From Conchiformibius kuhniae DSM 17694 (lineage in GTDB: Bacteria; Pseudomonadota; Gammaproteobacteria; Burkholderiales; Neisseriaceae), in contig NZ_AUAP01000036.1 of NCBI RefSeq assembly GCF_000428785.1, positions 1 to 11,794 of the forward strand: a stretch of DNA of 11,794 nucleotides. The letters run 5' to 3'. Position numbers and translations under genes: made by a program. Of the stretch, positions 4,736 through 11,622 are shown one piece after another (within the stretch, counting starts at the first letter, position 1; every line of letters starts with the position of its first letter). The notes under the pieces were generated by a model that was not told the DNA's origin, did not search any database, and saw nothing but the letters and a program-made list of their open reading frames with translations.

Positions 4736-6910
4736 TTAAGCCTGCGCTTTCGCCACGCGCCGCCAATGGTGCAGCAAAGGTTCGGTGTAACCGTTGGGCT
4801 GTTCCGCGCCTTTAAACACCAAATCGCAGGCTGCCTGAAACGCGGGCGAGGTGTCAAAACGTCCCACCATCGGCGTGTAGGCGGCATCGCCTGCGTTTTG
4901 CGCGTCCACCACCGCCGCCATGCGTTCCAGCGCGGCGCGGACTTCCGCTTCGCCGACAATGCCGTGCGCCAGCCAGTTGGCGATGTGTTGGCTGGAAATC
5001 CGCAGGGTGGCGCGGTCTTCCATCAAGCCGACATTGTGAATGTCGGGCACTTTGGAGCAGCCCACGCCCTGTTCCACCCAGCGCACCACATAGCCGAGAA
5101 TGCCTTGACAGTTGTTGTCCAGTTCCTGACGTTTTTCTTCGTCCGTCCAATCGGTTGAGGCGGCAAGCGGCAGGGTGAGCAGACCGTTTTGCAAGTCGTT
5201 TTCAGGCAGCTTGGGCAGGGATTTTTGCACGTCAAACACGTTTACCTGATGATAGTGCAGCGCGTGCAAGGTGGCGGCAGTCGGGGACGGCACCCACGCG
5301 GTGGTCGCGCCCGATTTGGGGTGGCCGATTTTCTGTTTCAGCATTTCCGCCATCAGGTCGGGCATCGCCCACATGCCTTTGCCGATTTGCGCCTTGCCGG
5401 GCAAGCCGCAGGCAATCCCCACTTGAACGTTATTGTTTTCATAGGCTTGAATCCACGCGCTGGACTTCATTTCGCCTTTGCGAATCATCGCGCCCGCTTT
5501 CATGGAAGTGTGGATTTCATCGCCGGTGCGGTCAAGAAAACCGGTGTTGATGAACACGGCGCGTTGCGGCACTTGGGCGATGCACGCCGCCAAGTTCAGC
5601 GAAGTGCGGCGTTCTTCGTCCATCACGCCCATTTTCAGTGTGTTTTCAGGCAGCTTCGCCAGTTTTTCAATCGCGCCGAACAGTTCGTTGGCAAAGGCGA
5701 CTTCTTCGGGCCCGTGCATTTTCGGTTTCACGATGTACACCGAACCGCTACGGCTGTTTTTGTTTTCACTGCGGGCAAAGTCAAACGGCGCAATCAGCGC
5801 GGTCATCACGCCGTCCAAAATGCCTTCGGGGATTTCCTGGCCGTCCGCGTCCAACACGGCGGGCGTGGTCATCAAATGCCCGACATTGCGGATAAACAGC
5901 AGCGAACGGCCGGGCAGGGTGAAGCTGCCGCTACCGTCCGGTTTGGTGTAGGGACGGTCGGGATTGAGGGCGCGGGTAAAGGTTTTGCCATTTTTTTCAA
6001 CCTGTTCGGTGAGCGTGCCGTTCATCAGTCCCAGCCAGTTGCGGTACACCAGCGTTTTGTCTTCGCCGTCCACCGCCGCCACCGAATCTTCGCAGTCCAT
6101 AATGGTGGACAGCGCGGCTTCCAAAATAATGTCTTTCACGCCTGCCGGGTCTTGCGCACCGATGGGGCTGGTTTTATCAATCAAAACATCAATATGCAAA
6201 CCGTTGTGCAGGAACAGCAAGGAGCTCGGTTCGTCCGCCGTGCCGTTGTAGCCGACAAACAGCTCGGGCTGCTGCAAACCGCTTTCGCTGCCGTTTTGCA
6301 AACGCGCCACCAATGCGCCGTTTTTCACCGCATAGCCGATAACGTCGGCGTGGCTGCCTGAAACCAAAGGCAAACTTTCGTCCAACACCTTGCGGGCAAA
6401 GGCGATGACGGCATCGCCGCGTTTGGGATTGTAGCCCTTGCCGGGCGCGAGTTCGCCGTCTTGGGCAATGGCATCGGTGCCGTAGAGCGCGTCATACAGG
6501 CTGCCCCAACGCGCATTGGCGGCGTTGAGCGCGTAGCGGGCATTGTTAATCGGCACAACCAGTTGCGGGCCTGCTTGCTCGGACAATTCGCGGTCCACAT
6601 TGGCGGTGCTGATTTGGAAGGGCGCGGGCGCATCGGTCAAATAACCGATTTCGCGCAAAAACGCCTGATAACGCGCCGCGTCAAATTCGGGGTTTTGCGC
6701 GTGCCACGCATCAATTTGGGCTTGCAAATCATCGCGTTTTTGCAGCAAAGCGCGGTTGCGCGGCGCAAATTCGCCCAAGAGTTTGGCGAAATCCGCCCAA
6801 AACTCATCGGCTTTCACATTCGGGTGCTGTGCCAATACTTCATTTTGAACAAAATCATACAGATGGCTTTCCACTTGCAGACCGGCGGCGTGGGTGTAAG
6901 TTTGGGTCAT
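4736..6910 (-). CDS. glcB: Malate synthase G
   Basis: Condenses glyoxylate with acetyl-CoA to give malate, the second step of the glyoxylate shunt; cytoplasmic, Mg-dependent. The 724-aa monomeric G form has its usual length (about 723). Visible markers are MDCEDSVAAVDGEDK (271-285), R341 in FIRNVGH, the metal ligand E432 in MDEERRTS, GFLDRTGDEIHTSM (457-470, with D460), and MEDRATLRISSQH (630-642), which holds the catalytic aspartate D632. Start ATG 6910 is preceded by AAAGGAAA; a 12-codon upstream extension to 6946 is not supported by the family. It lies 189 bp downstream of aceA on the same strand, beyond a terminator, so it probably has its own promoter. The last codons are duplicated 138 bp downstream. 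Several uptake-sequence-like 12-mers lie within it. Confidence 0.97.
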   Translation of the reverse strand: MTQTYTHAAGLQVESHLYDFVQNEVLAQHPNVKADEFWADFAKLLGEFAPRNRALLQKRDDLQAQIDAWHAQNPEFDAARYQAFLREIGYLTDAPAPFQISTANVDRELSEQAGPQLVVPINNARYALNAANARWGSLYDALYGTDAIAQDGELAPGKGYNPKRGDAVIAFARKVLDESLPLVSGSHADVIGYAVKNGALVARLQNGSESGLQQPELFVGYNGTADEPSSLLFLHNGLHIDVLIDKTSPIGAQDPAGVKDIILEAALSTIMDCEDSVAAVDGEDKTLVYRNWLGLMNGTLTEQVEKNGKTFTRALNPDRPYTKPDGSGSFTLPGRSLLFIRNVGHLMTTPAVLDADGQEIPEGILDGVMTALIAPFDFARSENKNSRSGSVYIVKPKMHGPEEVAFANELFGAIEKLAKLPENTLKMGVMDEERRTSLNLAACIAQVPQRAVFINTGFLDRTGDEIHTSMKAGAMIRKGEMKSSAWIQAYENNNVQVGIACGLPGKAQIGKGMWAMPDLMAEMLKQKIGHPKSGATTAWVPSPTAATLHALHYHQVNVFDVQKSLPKLPENDLQNGLLTLPLAASTDWTDEEKRQELDNNCQGILGYVVRWVEQGVGCSKVPDIHNVGLMEDRATLRISSQHIANWLAHGIVGEAEVRAALERMAAVVDAQNAGDAAYTPMVGRFDTSPAFQAACDLVFKGAEQPNGYTEPLLHHWRRVAKAQA
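4828..4839 (+). other. DNA uptake sequence (AGGCTGCCTGAA) inside glcB
   Basis: An exact 12-base match to the Simonsiella-type uptake dialect, lying within the glcB coding region near its 3' end. Such 12-mers are recognised by the ComP pilin during natural transformation of Neisseriaceae. Three 11/12 variants also occur within glcB, at 5201-5212, 5645-5656 and 6351-6362. Confidence 0.75.
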
Positions 6911-6981
6911 GGTATTTTCCTTTGAATTTTGAATGCAAACCGTCATGCCCGATGCGTGGGAATGACGGAGTAAGGGATTTT

Positions 6982-6996
6982 TTCAGGCAGCCTGAA
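6982..6996. other. Palindromic DNA uptake sequence pair (TTCAGGCAGCCTGAA)
   Basis: This 15-bp perfect inverted repeat with a single central base reads AGGCAGCCTGAA on the plus strand and AGGCTGCCTGAA on the minus. It therefore contains both the Kingella-type and Simonsiella-type uptake 12-mers at once. It lies in the aceA-glcB gap, 72 bp before the glcB start. Confidence 0.8.
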
Positions 6997-7008
6997 CATT
7001 TATCTGAC

Positions 7009-7034
7009 TCCCTCCCCCGCAAGCAGGGGAGGGA
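7009..7034. repeat. Short inverted repeat between aceA and glcB
   Basis: TCCCTCCCC (7009-7017) pairs perfectly with GGGGAGGGA (7026-7034) around an eight-base loop. This gives a very GC-rich 9-bp stem midway between the two palindromic uptake sequences. No T-run follows on the minus strand. On the plus strand a short A-run follows, so it is not an obvious terminator in either direction. Confidence 0.6.
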
Positions 7035-7041
7035 AAACCGG

Positions 7042-7056
7042 TTCAGGCAGCCTGAA
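7042..7056. other. Second palindromic DNA uptake sequence pair (TTCAGGCAGCCTGAA)
   Basis: Identical to the copy at 6982-6996 and 60 bp away from it. On the minus strand its leading bases form part of the T-rich tail that follows the aceA terminator stem. Association of uptake sequences with terminators is well known in Neisseria, although there the pair itself usually forms the stem. Confidence 0.8.
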
Positions 7057-7092
7057 AACAAAACGGGGTATGCCCGTATGTCGGCATACCCC
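7055..7092 (-). terminator. Rho-independent terminator of aceA
   Basis: On the minus strand, just past the aceA stop, GGGGTATGCC (7083-7092) pairs with GGCATACCCC (7065-7074) in a perfect 10-bp stem with an eight-base loop. It is followed by CGTTTTGTTTTC. It should separate aceA from glcB transcription at least partly. Confidence 0.8.
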
Positions 7093-7099
7093 GCGCGGA

Positions 7100-8698
7100 T
7101 TAGGCGAACTGGTTCATGGTGTTGTCTTTACCGCCCGCTTTGAGCGCGGCTTCGCCGGCAAAGTATTCCTTGTGGTTGTCGCCGATGTCGGAACCTGCCA
7201 TGTTTTGGTGTTTCACCGTAGCGATACCACGGCGGATTTCCTTGCGCTGAACGCCTTTCACATACGCCAACATGCCTTGCTCGCCGAAGTAGCCTTTGGA
7301 CAGATGGTCGGTGGAAAGCGCGGCGGTGTGGTAGGTCGGCAGGGTAATCAGATGGTGGAAAATGCCCGCCTGTGCCGAAGCGTCTTTTTGGAAAGTGCGG
7401 ATTTTCTCGTCCGCTTCCAAAGCCAATTCGCTGTCGTCATAATCCGCGCTCATCAGCTTGTCGCGCTCGTAAGCGGACACGTCTTTGCCCGCTTCTTTCC
7501 ACGCATCAAACACTTGCTGGCGGAAATTCAAGGTCCAGTTAAAGGACGGGCTGTTGTTGTACACCAGCTTGGCATTCGGAATGGTTTCGCGGATTTTGTC
7601 CACCATTTCCTTGATTTGACCGATATGCGGCTTCTCGGTTTCAATCCACAGCAAATCCGCACCGTTTTGCAGCGAAGTGATGCAGTCCAGCACCACGCGT
7701 TCCACGCCCGTGCCTTTGCGGAATTGGAACAGATTGCTGGGCAGGCGCACGGGTTTGATGGTTTTGCCGTTGGTGCGTACCACCACATCGCCCGCCTGGA
7801 TTTGGCTGATGTCGGTTACTTCCTCGCCGTCCAAGAAACTGTTGTATTGGTCGCCCAAATCGCCTTCTTGCGCGGAAAACGCGATTTGCTTGGTCAAGCC
7901 CGCGCCCAAAGAGTCGGTACGCGCCACAATCACGCCGTCATCAACGCCCAATTCCATAAAGGCATAACGCACGGCATTGATTTTCGCCAAGAAATCCACA
8001 TGCGGAACAGTTACTTTACCGTCTTGGTGGCCGCATTGTTTTTCATCGGAAACTTGGTTTTCAATCTGAATGCAGCACGCGCCCGCTTCAATCATTTTTT
8101 TCGCCAACAAATAAGTGGCTTCCGCATTGCCGAAGCCCGCGTCAATATCGGCGATAATCGGCACAACATGGGTTTCGTAATTGTTGATTTGGTTCAACAA
8201 TTCTTCTTCTTTGGCTTTGTCGCCGGCAGCACGGGCATTGTCCAAAGCGGTAAACAGCAAATCCAGTTCGCGCGCATCTGCCTGTTTTAAAAAGGTGTAC
8301 AGCTCTTCAATCAGCGCGGGTACGGAGGTTTTTTCGTGCATGGACTGGTCGGGCAGGGGGCCGAACTCGGAACGCAGCGCCGCCACCATCCAGCCGGACA
8401 GGTACAGATAGCGTTTGTTGGTGGTCTGATGGTGTTTTTTCACCGAAATCAGCTTTTGCTGACCGACAAAACCGTGCCAGCAGCCCAAAGATTGGGTGTA
8501 ATTGGCGGGGTTTGCATCGTATTCCGCCATGTCGCGGCGCATGATGGCGGCGGTGTATTTGGCGATGTCCAAACCGGTTTTGAAACGGTTTTGCAAACGC
8601 ATACGCGCCACAAATTCGGGGTTGATGGCCTGCCAAGACGTACCGTGTGCTTCGGTAACGGCGGCTGCGGATTGGACGGTTTGCTGGTAATTGCTCAT
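7100..8698 (-). CDS. aceA: Isocitrate lyase
   Basis: Cleaves isocitrate to glyoxylate and succinate, the first step of the glyoxylate shunt; cytoplasmic, Mg-dependent, of the PEP mutase/isocitrate lyase superfamily. The 532-aa protein carries KQCGH (220-224) with the catalytic C222 in place of the KKCGH of the E. coli-type enzyme, as in the longer (about 530 aa) isocitrate lyases of Pseudomonas and Acinetobacter. Other markers are SLGCWHGFVGQ (70-80), IIADIDAGFGN (181-191), IVARTDSLGAG (257-267), LWIETEKP (350-357) and YNNSPSFNW (380-388). The ATG at 8698 has GGAG eight bases upstream. It is transcribed towards glcB but closed by its own terminator. The 309-bp gap to the divergent fis gene should hold its promoter. 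Confidence 0.97.
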   Translation of the reverse strand: MSNYQQTVQSAAAVTEAHGTSWQAINPEFVARMRLQNRFKTGLDIAKYTAAIMRRDMAEYDANPANYTQSLGCWHGFVGQQKLISVKKHHQTTNKRYLYLSGWMVAALRSEFGPLPDQSMHEKTSVPALIEELYTFLKQADARELDLLFTALDNARAAGDKAKEEELLNQINNYETHVVPIIADIDAGFGNAEATYLLAKKMIEAGACCIQIENQVSDEKQCGHQDGKVTVPHVDFLAKINAVRYAFMELGVDDGVIVARTDSLGAGLTKQIAFSAQEGDLGDQYNSFLDGEEVTDISQIQAGDVVVRTNGKTIKPVRLPSNLFQFRKGTGVERVVLDCITSLQNGADLLWIETEKPHIGQIKEMVDKIRETIPNAKLVYNNSPSFNWTLNFRQQVFDAWKEAGKDVSAYERDKLMSADYDDSELALEADEKIRTFQKDASAQAGIFHHLITLPTYHTAALSTDHLSKGYFGEQGMLAYVKGVQRKEIRRGIATVKHQNMAGSDIGDNHKEYFAGEAALKAGGKDNTMNQFA

Positions 8699-9007
8699 AG
8701 GACAAGCTCCATGTGTAGGTAAGAGTAAGATTTTTCTTGTGAATCACGCGGGAAGCACGGCGGAATGCTGTGCTGTAACCCAACGTAGCGCCAATTTACG
8801 AAATTTCGCCTTTCTTGACAAGGTTTATGCGGAAATTTGCCACAATCAGGCTGATTTTTGGAAAATCATAAACTTTTATACCAATTTTTACGATTTGCTA
8901 ACGATTTTATGGATAATGTTTACAAAACAAGTGTTTGGGCATGAAGCTGCACGGCTTGCCAAAAAACGCTAAAATAGCCCGCCCCAACCGTTTTTCCCGT
9001 TTGCACC
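8699..9007. promoter_or_regulatory. Divergent aceA / fis control region
   Basis: A 309-bp non-coding gap, notably AT-rich between about 8820 and 8935. For fis, TAAAAT at 8970-8975 is a plausible -10, 32 bases before the ATG, but no good -35 is seen. For aceA, the minus-strand TATAAA at 8875-8880 is a possible -10, with a poor -35 17 bases away; it would leave a leader of roughly 170 bases. A plus-strand frame of 93 codons crosses the gap but overlaps aceA and has no support. I see no convincing operator palindrome. Confidence 0.45.
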
Positions 9008-9247
9008 ATGTCCGTCATGCCCAAAATTGCCGATTGTGTCGAACACAACCTCCAACGCTACTTCCATGATTTGAATGGCGAACTGCCGTCCAATGTGTAT
9101 GAAATGGTATTGTGGCAGGTAGAAGGGGCGATGCTGGGCTGCGTTTTGCGCCAATGTCGCGGCAACCAATCGCAAGCCGCACGCATCTTGGGCTTGAACC
9201 GCAACACCCTGCGTAAAAAACTGTTGGCGCACGGCTTGGCGGAATAA
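9008..9247 (+). CDS. fis: Fis-family DNA-binding protein
   Basis: A small nucleoid-associated regulator that binds and bends DNA as a dimer. The 79-aa product is shorter than the enteric Fis (98 aa) but matches the short Fis proteins of beta-proteobacteria. The C-terminal helix-turn-helix is clear: QSQAARILGLNRNTLRKKL (54-72), preceded by the dimer helices (about 28-50). The N-terminal beta-hairpin arm of enteric Fis is largely missing. Two ATGs are close together (9008 and 9017), neither with a good Shine-Dalgarno, so the start may be three codons later. dusB, the usual enteric partner, is not adjacent. It is divergent from aceA, and the DUF262/DUF1524 gene starts only 43 bp downstream, so read-through transcription is likely. 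Confidence 0.9.
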   Translation: MSVMPKIADCVEHNLQRYFHDLNGELPSNVYEMVLWQVEGAMLGCVLRQCRGNQSQAARILGLNRNTLRKKLLAHGLAE

Positions 9248-9290
9248 GCGGCAGCCGTGCGGGTGTTTGTGTCAAAAAAGGAAAAGATTC

Positions 9291-10955
9291 ATGTCCCAGA
9301 TTTTCAAACCGGACAATTTGAGCATCAAACAAATTTTTAATGATACAGGCTCTTTCTATCAAGTTCCGGAATACCAAAGACCTTATTCGTGGGAAAAAGA
9401 GCAGGTCGAACAATTGTGGTTCGACCTTGCGGAAGCCTATGCGAACCATCGGGACGACCCCGAACACGATGCCAACTACTTTTTGGGTTCGGTGGTGCTG
9501 GTGGAAAAAGCACACGGCTATGACGTGGTGGACGGGCAGCAGCGTTTGACCACACTGACCATTTTGTTCTGCGTGTTGCGTGATTTGCAGCACAATATAT
9601 TGGGTCAGATAAAAATCAACCAAATCAAAAACAGCATTGAAGATTTGATAGAAGGCAAAAAACGCCTGAAATTGATGACCCAAGCCAACAATCAGGCATT
9701 GTTTGAAACCAGTGTGATTGACGGCATTGATTTTTCCGCCAAAAAGAAACATTTGGACGACAACCGTTTTTTGCAAACGGCTTTTTATTTCAAAAACCTG
9801 ATAACAGATGCCCAAAATCCCGATTCCGAAAACCACATCAATGATTTTTCGGGATTTGTGGATTATATTTTTGAACGGACAACCTTAATCCGCATCGTTT
9901 GCTCCGATGAAAATTTCGCCATCAAATTGTTTACCGTACTCAATGACAGGGGCTTGGATTTGACTTCTGCCGACATTGTCAAAGCCCATTTGATGCAAAG
10001 ATTGCCCGAAGCGCGGCGCGGGGCGTTTGTGGAGGTGTGGAAACGCATTGAAACATTGTGCGTGCAGATGGACGAAACCCTGCAATTGCTGTTGAGCCTG
10101 TATCTGTATTTTTTAAAAGCGGGCAACCCCAAGAAGATTTTGCACGAAGAATTGAAAAGCGAATTTAAAGACCAAGCGCCGTTGGATGTGGTGTTGGCAT
10201 TGGAGCGTTTTGCCAAAGCCTTGGGCAAAATCAATGCGGACAAGCACGATAAGGATTTGTCCAAACTGCGTTATCTGCCCCAGTCGATTTATTGGAAAAC
10301 GATTTTGCTGACGGCAAAGCAGACGGATTATCCGTTTTATCATGAATTGAAATCGTTGCTGGTCAAGTATTATTATCAGAGCTGGATTGCGGACGGTACG
10401 TCCAACCGTGTCAAGCAACTTTCGTTCCGCATCATCAAAATGGTTAAGGAAAATAGGGATATTGCGGAAATCAGGCTGCGGATTTTGGCAAATTTGAGGC
10501 AGTATCCGTCTTATTTGCTGTCTTTGGAGCGGCACAATATTTACAGCTTCAAATGGCACAAGCCTTTGTTGCTCGCCATCGAGTATCATCAGCAGGACGA
10601 TTATCCGTATATTGAAATCAAAAAGGATTTGCACACCGAGCATATTTTGCCGAAAGAGTGGAATCGTGCGGATTTGGATTGGCGGGAGCATTTTTTTCCG
10701 CAGGAGGCGGAAACGCTGTTGAACAGTTTGGGCAATCTGACTTTGTTGTCGGGCAATAAGAATCTGCTTGCCGGCAACCGCAATTATCGGGACAAGTGTG
10801 AGATTTATGCGGGTAAGGGCTTGGACGGGAAGACGTCTTTTGAAATTACCAAGCGGATTTTCGAGCAAACGCCGGTGCAGTGGACGGCGGAAACGATTGA
10901 AATGCGCAAACGGTGGCTGGTGGCACAGGCGCGGGCGGTTTTCGATATTGTTTAG
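9291..10955 (+). CDS. DUF262/DUF1524 protein, GmrSD-like putative modification-dependent nuclease
   Basis: A 554-aa single-chain protein with an N-terminal DUF262 (ParB/Srx-like, about residues 12-235) and a C-terminal DUF1524 His-Me-type nuclease domain (about 420-545). DUF262 markers are VPEYQRPYSW (25-34), the NTPase/ParB-like signature DGQQRLTTL (81-89) and NDRGLDLTSADIVKAHL (218-234). The nuclease motif is HTEHILPKEW (448-457), followed by SLGNLTLLSGNKN (479-491). The same fold pair forms GmrSD, a type IV enzyme acting on glucosylated hydroxymethylcytosine phage DNA; relatives serve other defence systems, so the target is unknown. ATG 9291 has AAGGAAAAG just upstream. No partner gene is visible. 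The TAG stop uses the TA target and first G of a miniature element, so the last residues may be shorter than the ancestral form. Confidence 0.88.
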   Translation: MSQIFKPDNLSIKQIFNDTGSFYQVPEYQRPYSWEKEQVEQLWFDLAEAYANHRDDPEHDANYFLGSVVLVEKAHGYDVVDGQQRLTTLTILFCVLRDLQHNILGQIKINQIKNSIEDLIEGKKRLKLMTQANNQALFETSVIDGIDFSAKKKHLDDNRFLQTAFYFKNLITDAQNPDSENHINDFSGFVDYIFERTTLIRIVCSDENFAIKLFTVLNDRGLDLTSADIVKAHLMQRLPEARRGAFVEVWKRIETLCVQMDETLQLLLSLYLYFLKAGNPKKILHEELKSEFKDQAPLDVVLALERFAKALGKINADKHDKDLSKLRYLPQSIYWKTILLTAKQTDYPFYHELKSLLVKYYYQSWIADGTSNRVKQLSFRIIKMVKENRDIAEIRLRILANLRQYPSYLLSLERHNIYSFKWHKPLLLAIEYHQQDDYPYIEIKKDLHTEHILPKEWNRADLDWREHFFPQEAETLLNSLGNLTLLSGNKNLLAGNRNYRDKCEIYAGKGLDGKTSFEITKRIFEQTPVQWTAETIEMRKRWLVAQARAVFDIV

Positions 10956-10985
10956 GGCGGGTCATCAATTGACTGAAAAACCATA
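10955..10985. mobile_element. Orphan left end of the miniature element, copy 3
   Basis: GGGCGGGTCATCAATTGACT (10955-10974), followed by GAAAAACC, matches the left terminus of copies 1 and 2. It is preceded by TA (10953-10954). I find no matching right terminus before the next gene, so the element is truncated or was rearranged with the hairpin repeat that follows. Its first base completes the TAG stop of the DUF262/DUF1524 gene. Confidence 0.7.
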
Positions 10986-11062
10986 GCTTTATTATTCTGG
11001 CGGGGCGTAATCCCGTCCGAATCAGGGCAAGGCATAGGGCTGTGCTTTATGTCCAGCAAGCA

Positions 11063-11152
11063 TAGCTTGGGTTGGAACGAAGTGAAAACCCAACATTTTT
11101 CCGAAAATTTATGGATTTTGTTGGGTTTTCACTGCGCTCCAACCCAATCTAC
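11063..11152. repeat. TTGGGTT hairpin repeat, copy C (opposite orientation to A)
   Basis: It begins TAGCTTGGGTTGG and ends CAACCCAATCTAC. The core CCGAAAATTTATGGAT is the exact reverse complement of the core of copy A at 392-482. It ends immediately before the surviving part of the DUF4261-like frame. It has no coding capacity of its own, although the frame of the truncated gene happens to stay open back to 11086 within it. Confidence 0.75.
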
Positions 11153-11553
11153 ACCTGCTGAAACCGCAAAATGCCACCAGTGTTTATACTTCGGGAACGG
11201 TTTATACGGCTGATTTCTATCGGAAAGTGGCGCAACAATACTTACCCAATCATGAAATCCCCATTATGATTTGGGTGTACATTGGTTTGGGACAAAATCA
11301 GCAGGGCAATCAGCTTTATACATCGGGCATGACGAAATTTGGCAAAGATGAAATGGAAATTTTAAACAGCCCAATCGATATGGCAAGGCTGCACGCTTCA
11401 TTAAGCAGTATGTGCGCCTATATCATCAGTTCGGGCTTGGTGCTGAAAGATGGGGAAAGCATTGGGTTTAGCGCAGAGCAGAAATGGCAAATCAGTCATT
11501 CTAAAAGTGTGTACGCGCCCAGTGAGTTTTCATTAAAGATTGATATTCAATAA
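11153..11553 (+). pseudogene. 5'-truncated gene resembling DUF4261
   Basis: Function unknown. The frame that ends at 11553 reads continuously back through 11153, where hairpin repeat C begins. Protein-like sequence is visible from about TSVYTSGTVYTADFYRKVA (11176 on), followed by IMIWVYIGLG, TSGMTKFGKDEMEILNSP and AYIISSGLVLKDGESIGFSAEQKW. This resembles the C-terminal half of DUF4261 proteins (a glycine-methionine-fG-E/D-E core followed by an alpha segment and DG-x-[ST]-IG), but I assign it only tentatively. The first available start is GTG 11227, which would give 108 aa and would cut into the conserved part without a clear Shine-Dalgarno. I therefore read it as a remnant whose 5' end was removed or displaced by repeats. 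AT-rich relative to the left half of the window. An intrinsic terminator follows. Confidence 0.55.
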
Positions 11554-11570
11554 AATATTCTAGGTTAAAT

Positions 11571-11599
11571 GGTCTATTACTCTATGCAATAGACCTTTT
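11571..11599 (+). terminator. Rho-independent terminator after the DUF4261-like remnant
   Basis: GGTCTATT (11571-11578) pairs perfectly with AATAGACC (11588-11595) around a nine-base loop and is followed by TTTT. It lies 17 bp past the stop codon and 23 bp before the next start codon. Confidence 0.7.
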
Positions 11600-11622
11600 A
11601 AAAATTTACTTTGGAAATCCAC

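Noticed and set aside
5189..6361. 390-codon open frame on the plus strand opposite glcB
   Set aside because: Shadow of the malate synthase gene. It is rich in His/Arg/Gly/Phe with no recognisable domain, while the opposite strand encodes every catalytic motif.
6948..6968. Another dRS3-like repeat just upstream of glcB
   Set aside because: ATGCCC-GATGCGTG-GGAAT is one base short of, and diverged from, the dRS3 pattern. It is probably a decayed relative, but too weak to list as a repeat.
7070..8290. 406-codon open frame on the plus strand opposite aceA
   Set aside because: Shadow of isocitrate lyase caused by codon bias; no domain and no proper ribosome site.
8691..8972. 93-codon plus-strand frame between aceA and fis
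   Set aside because: It overlaps the aceA start, has no Shine-Dalgarno or family resemblance, and covers the region where the divergent promoters must lie.
9015..9836. 273-codon minus-strand frame opposite fis and the start of the DUF262/DUF1524 gene
   Set aside because: It spans two well-supported plus-strand genes and their gap, and its sequence is Phe/His/Val-rich antisense-type.
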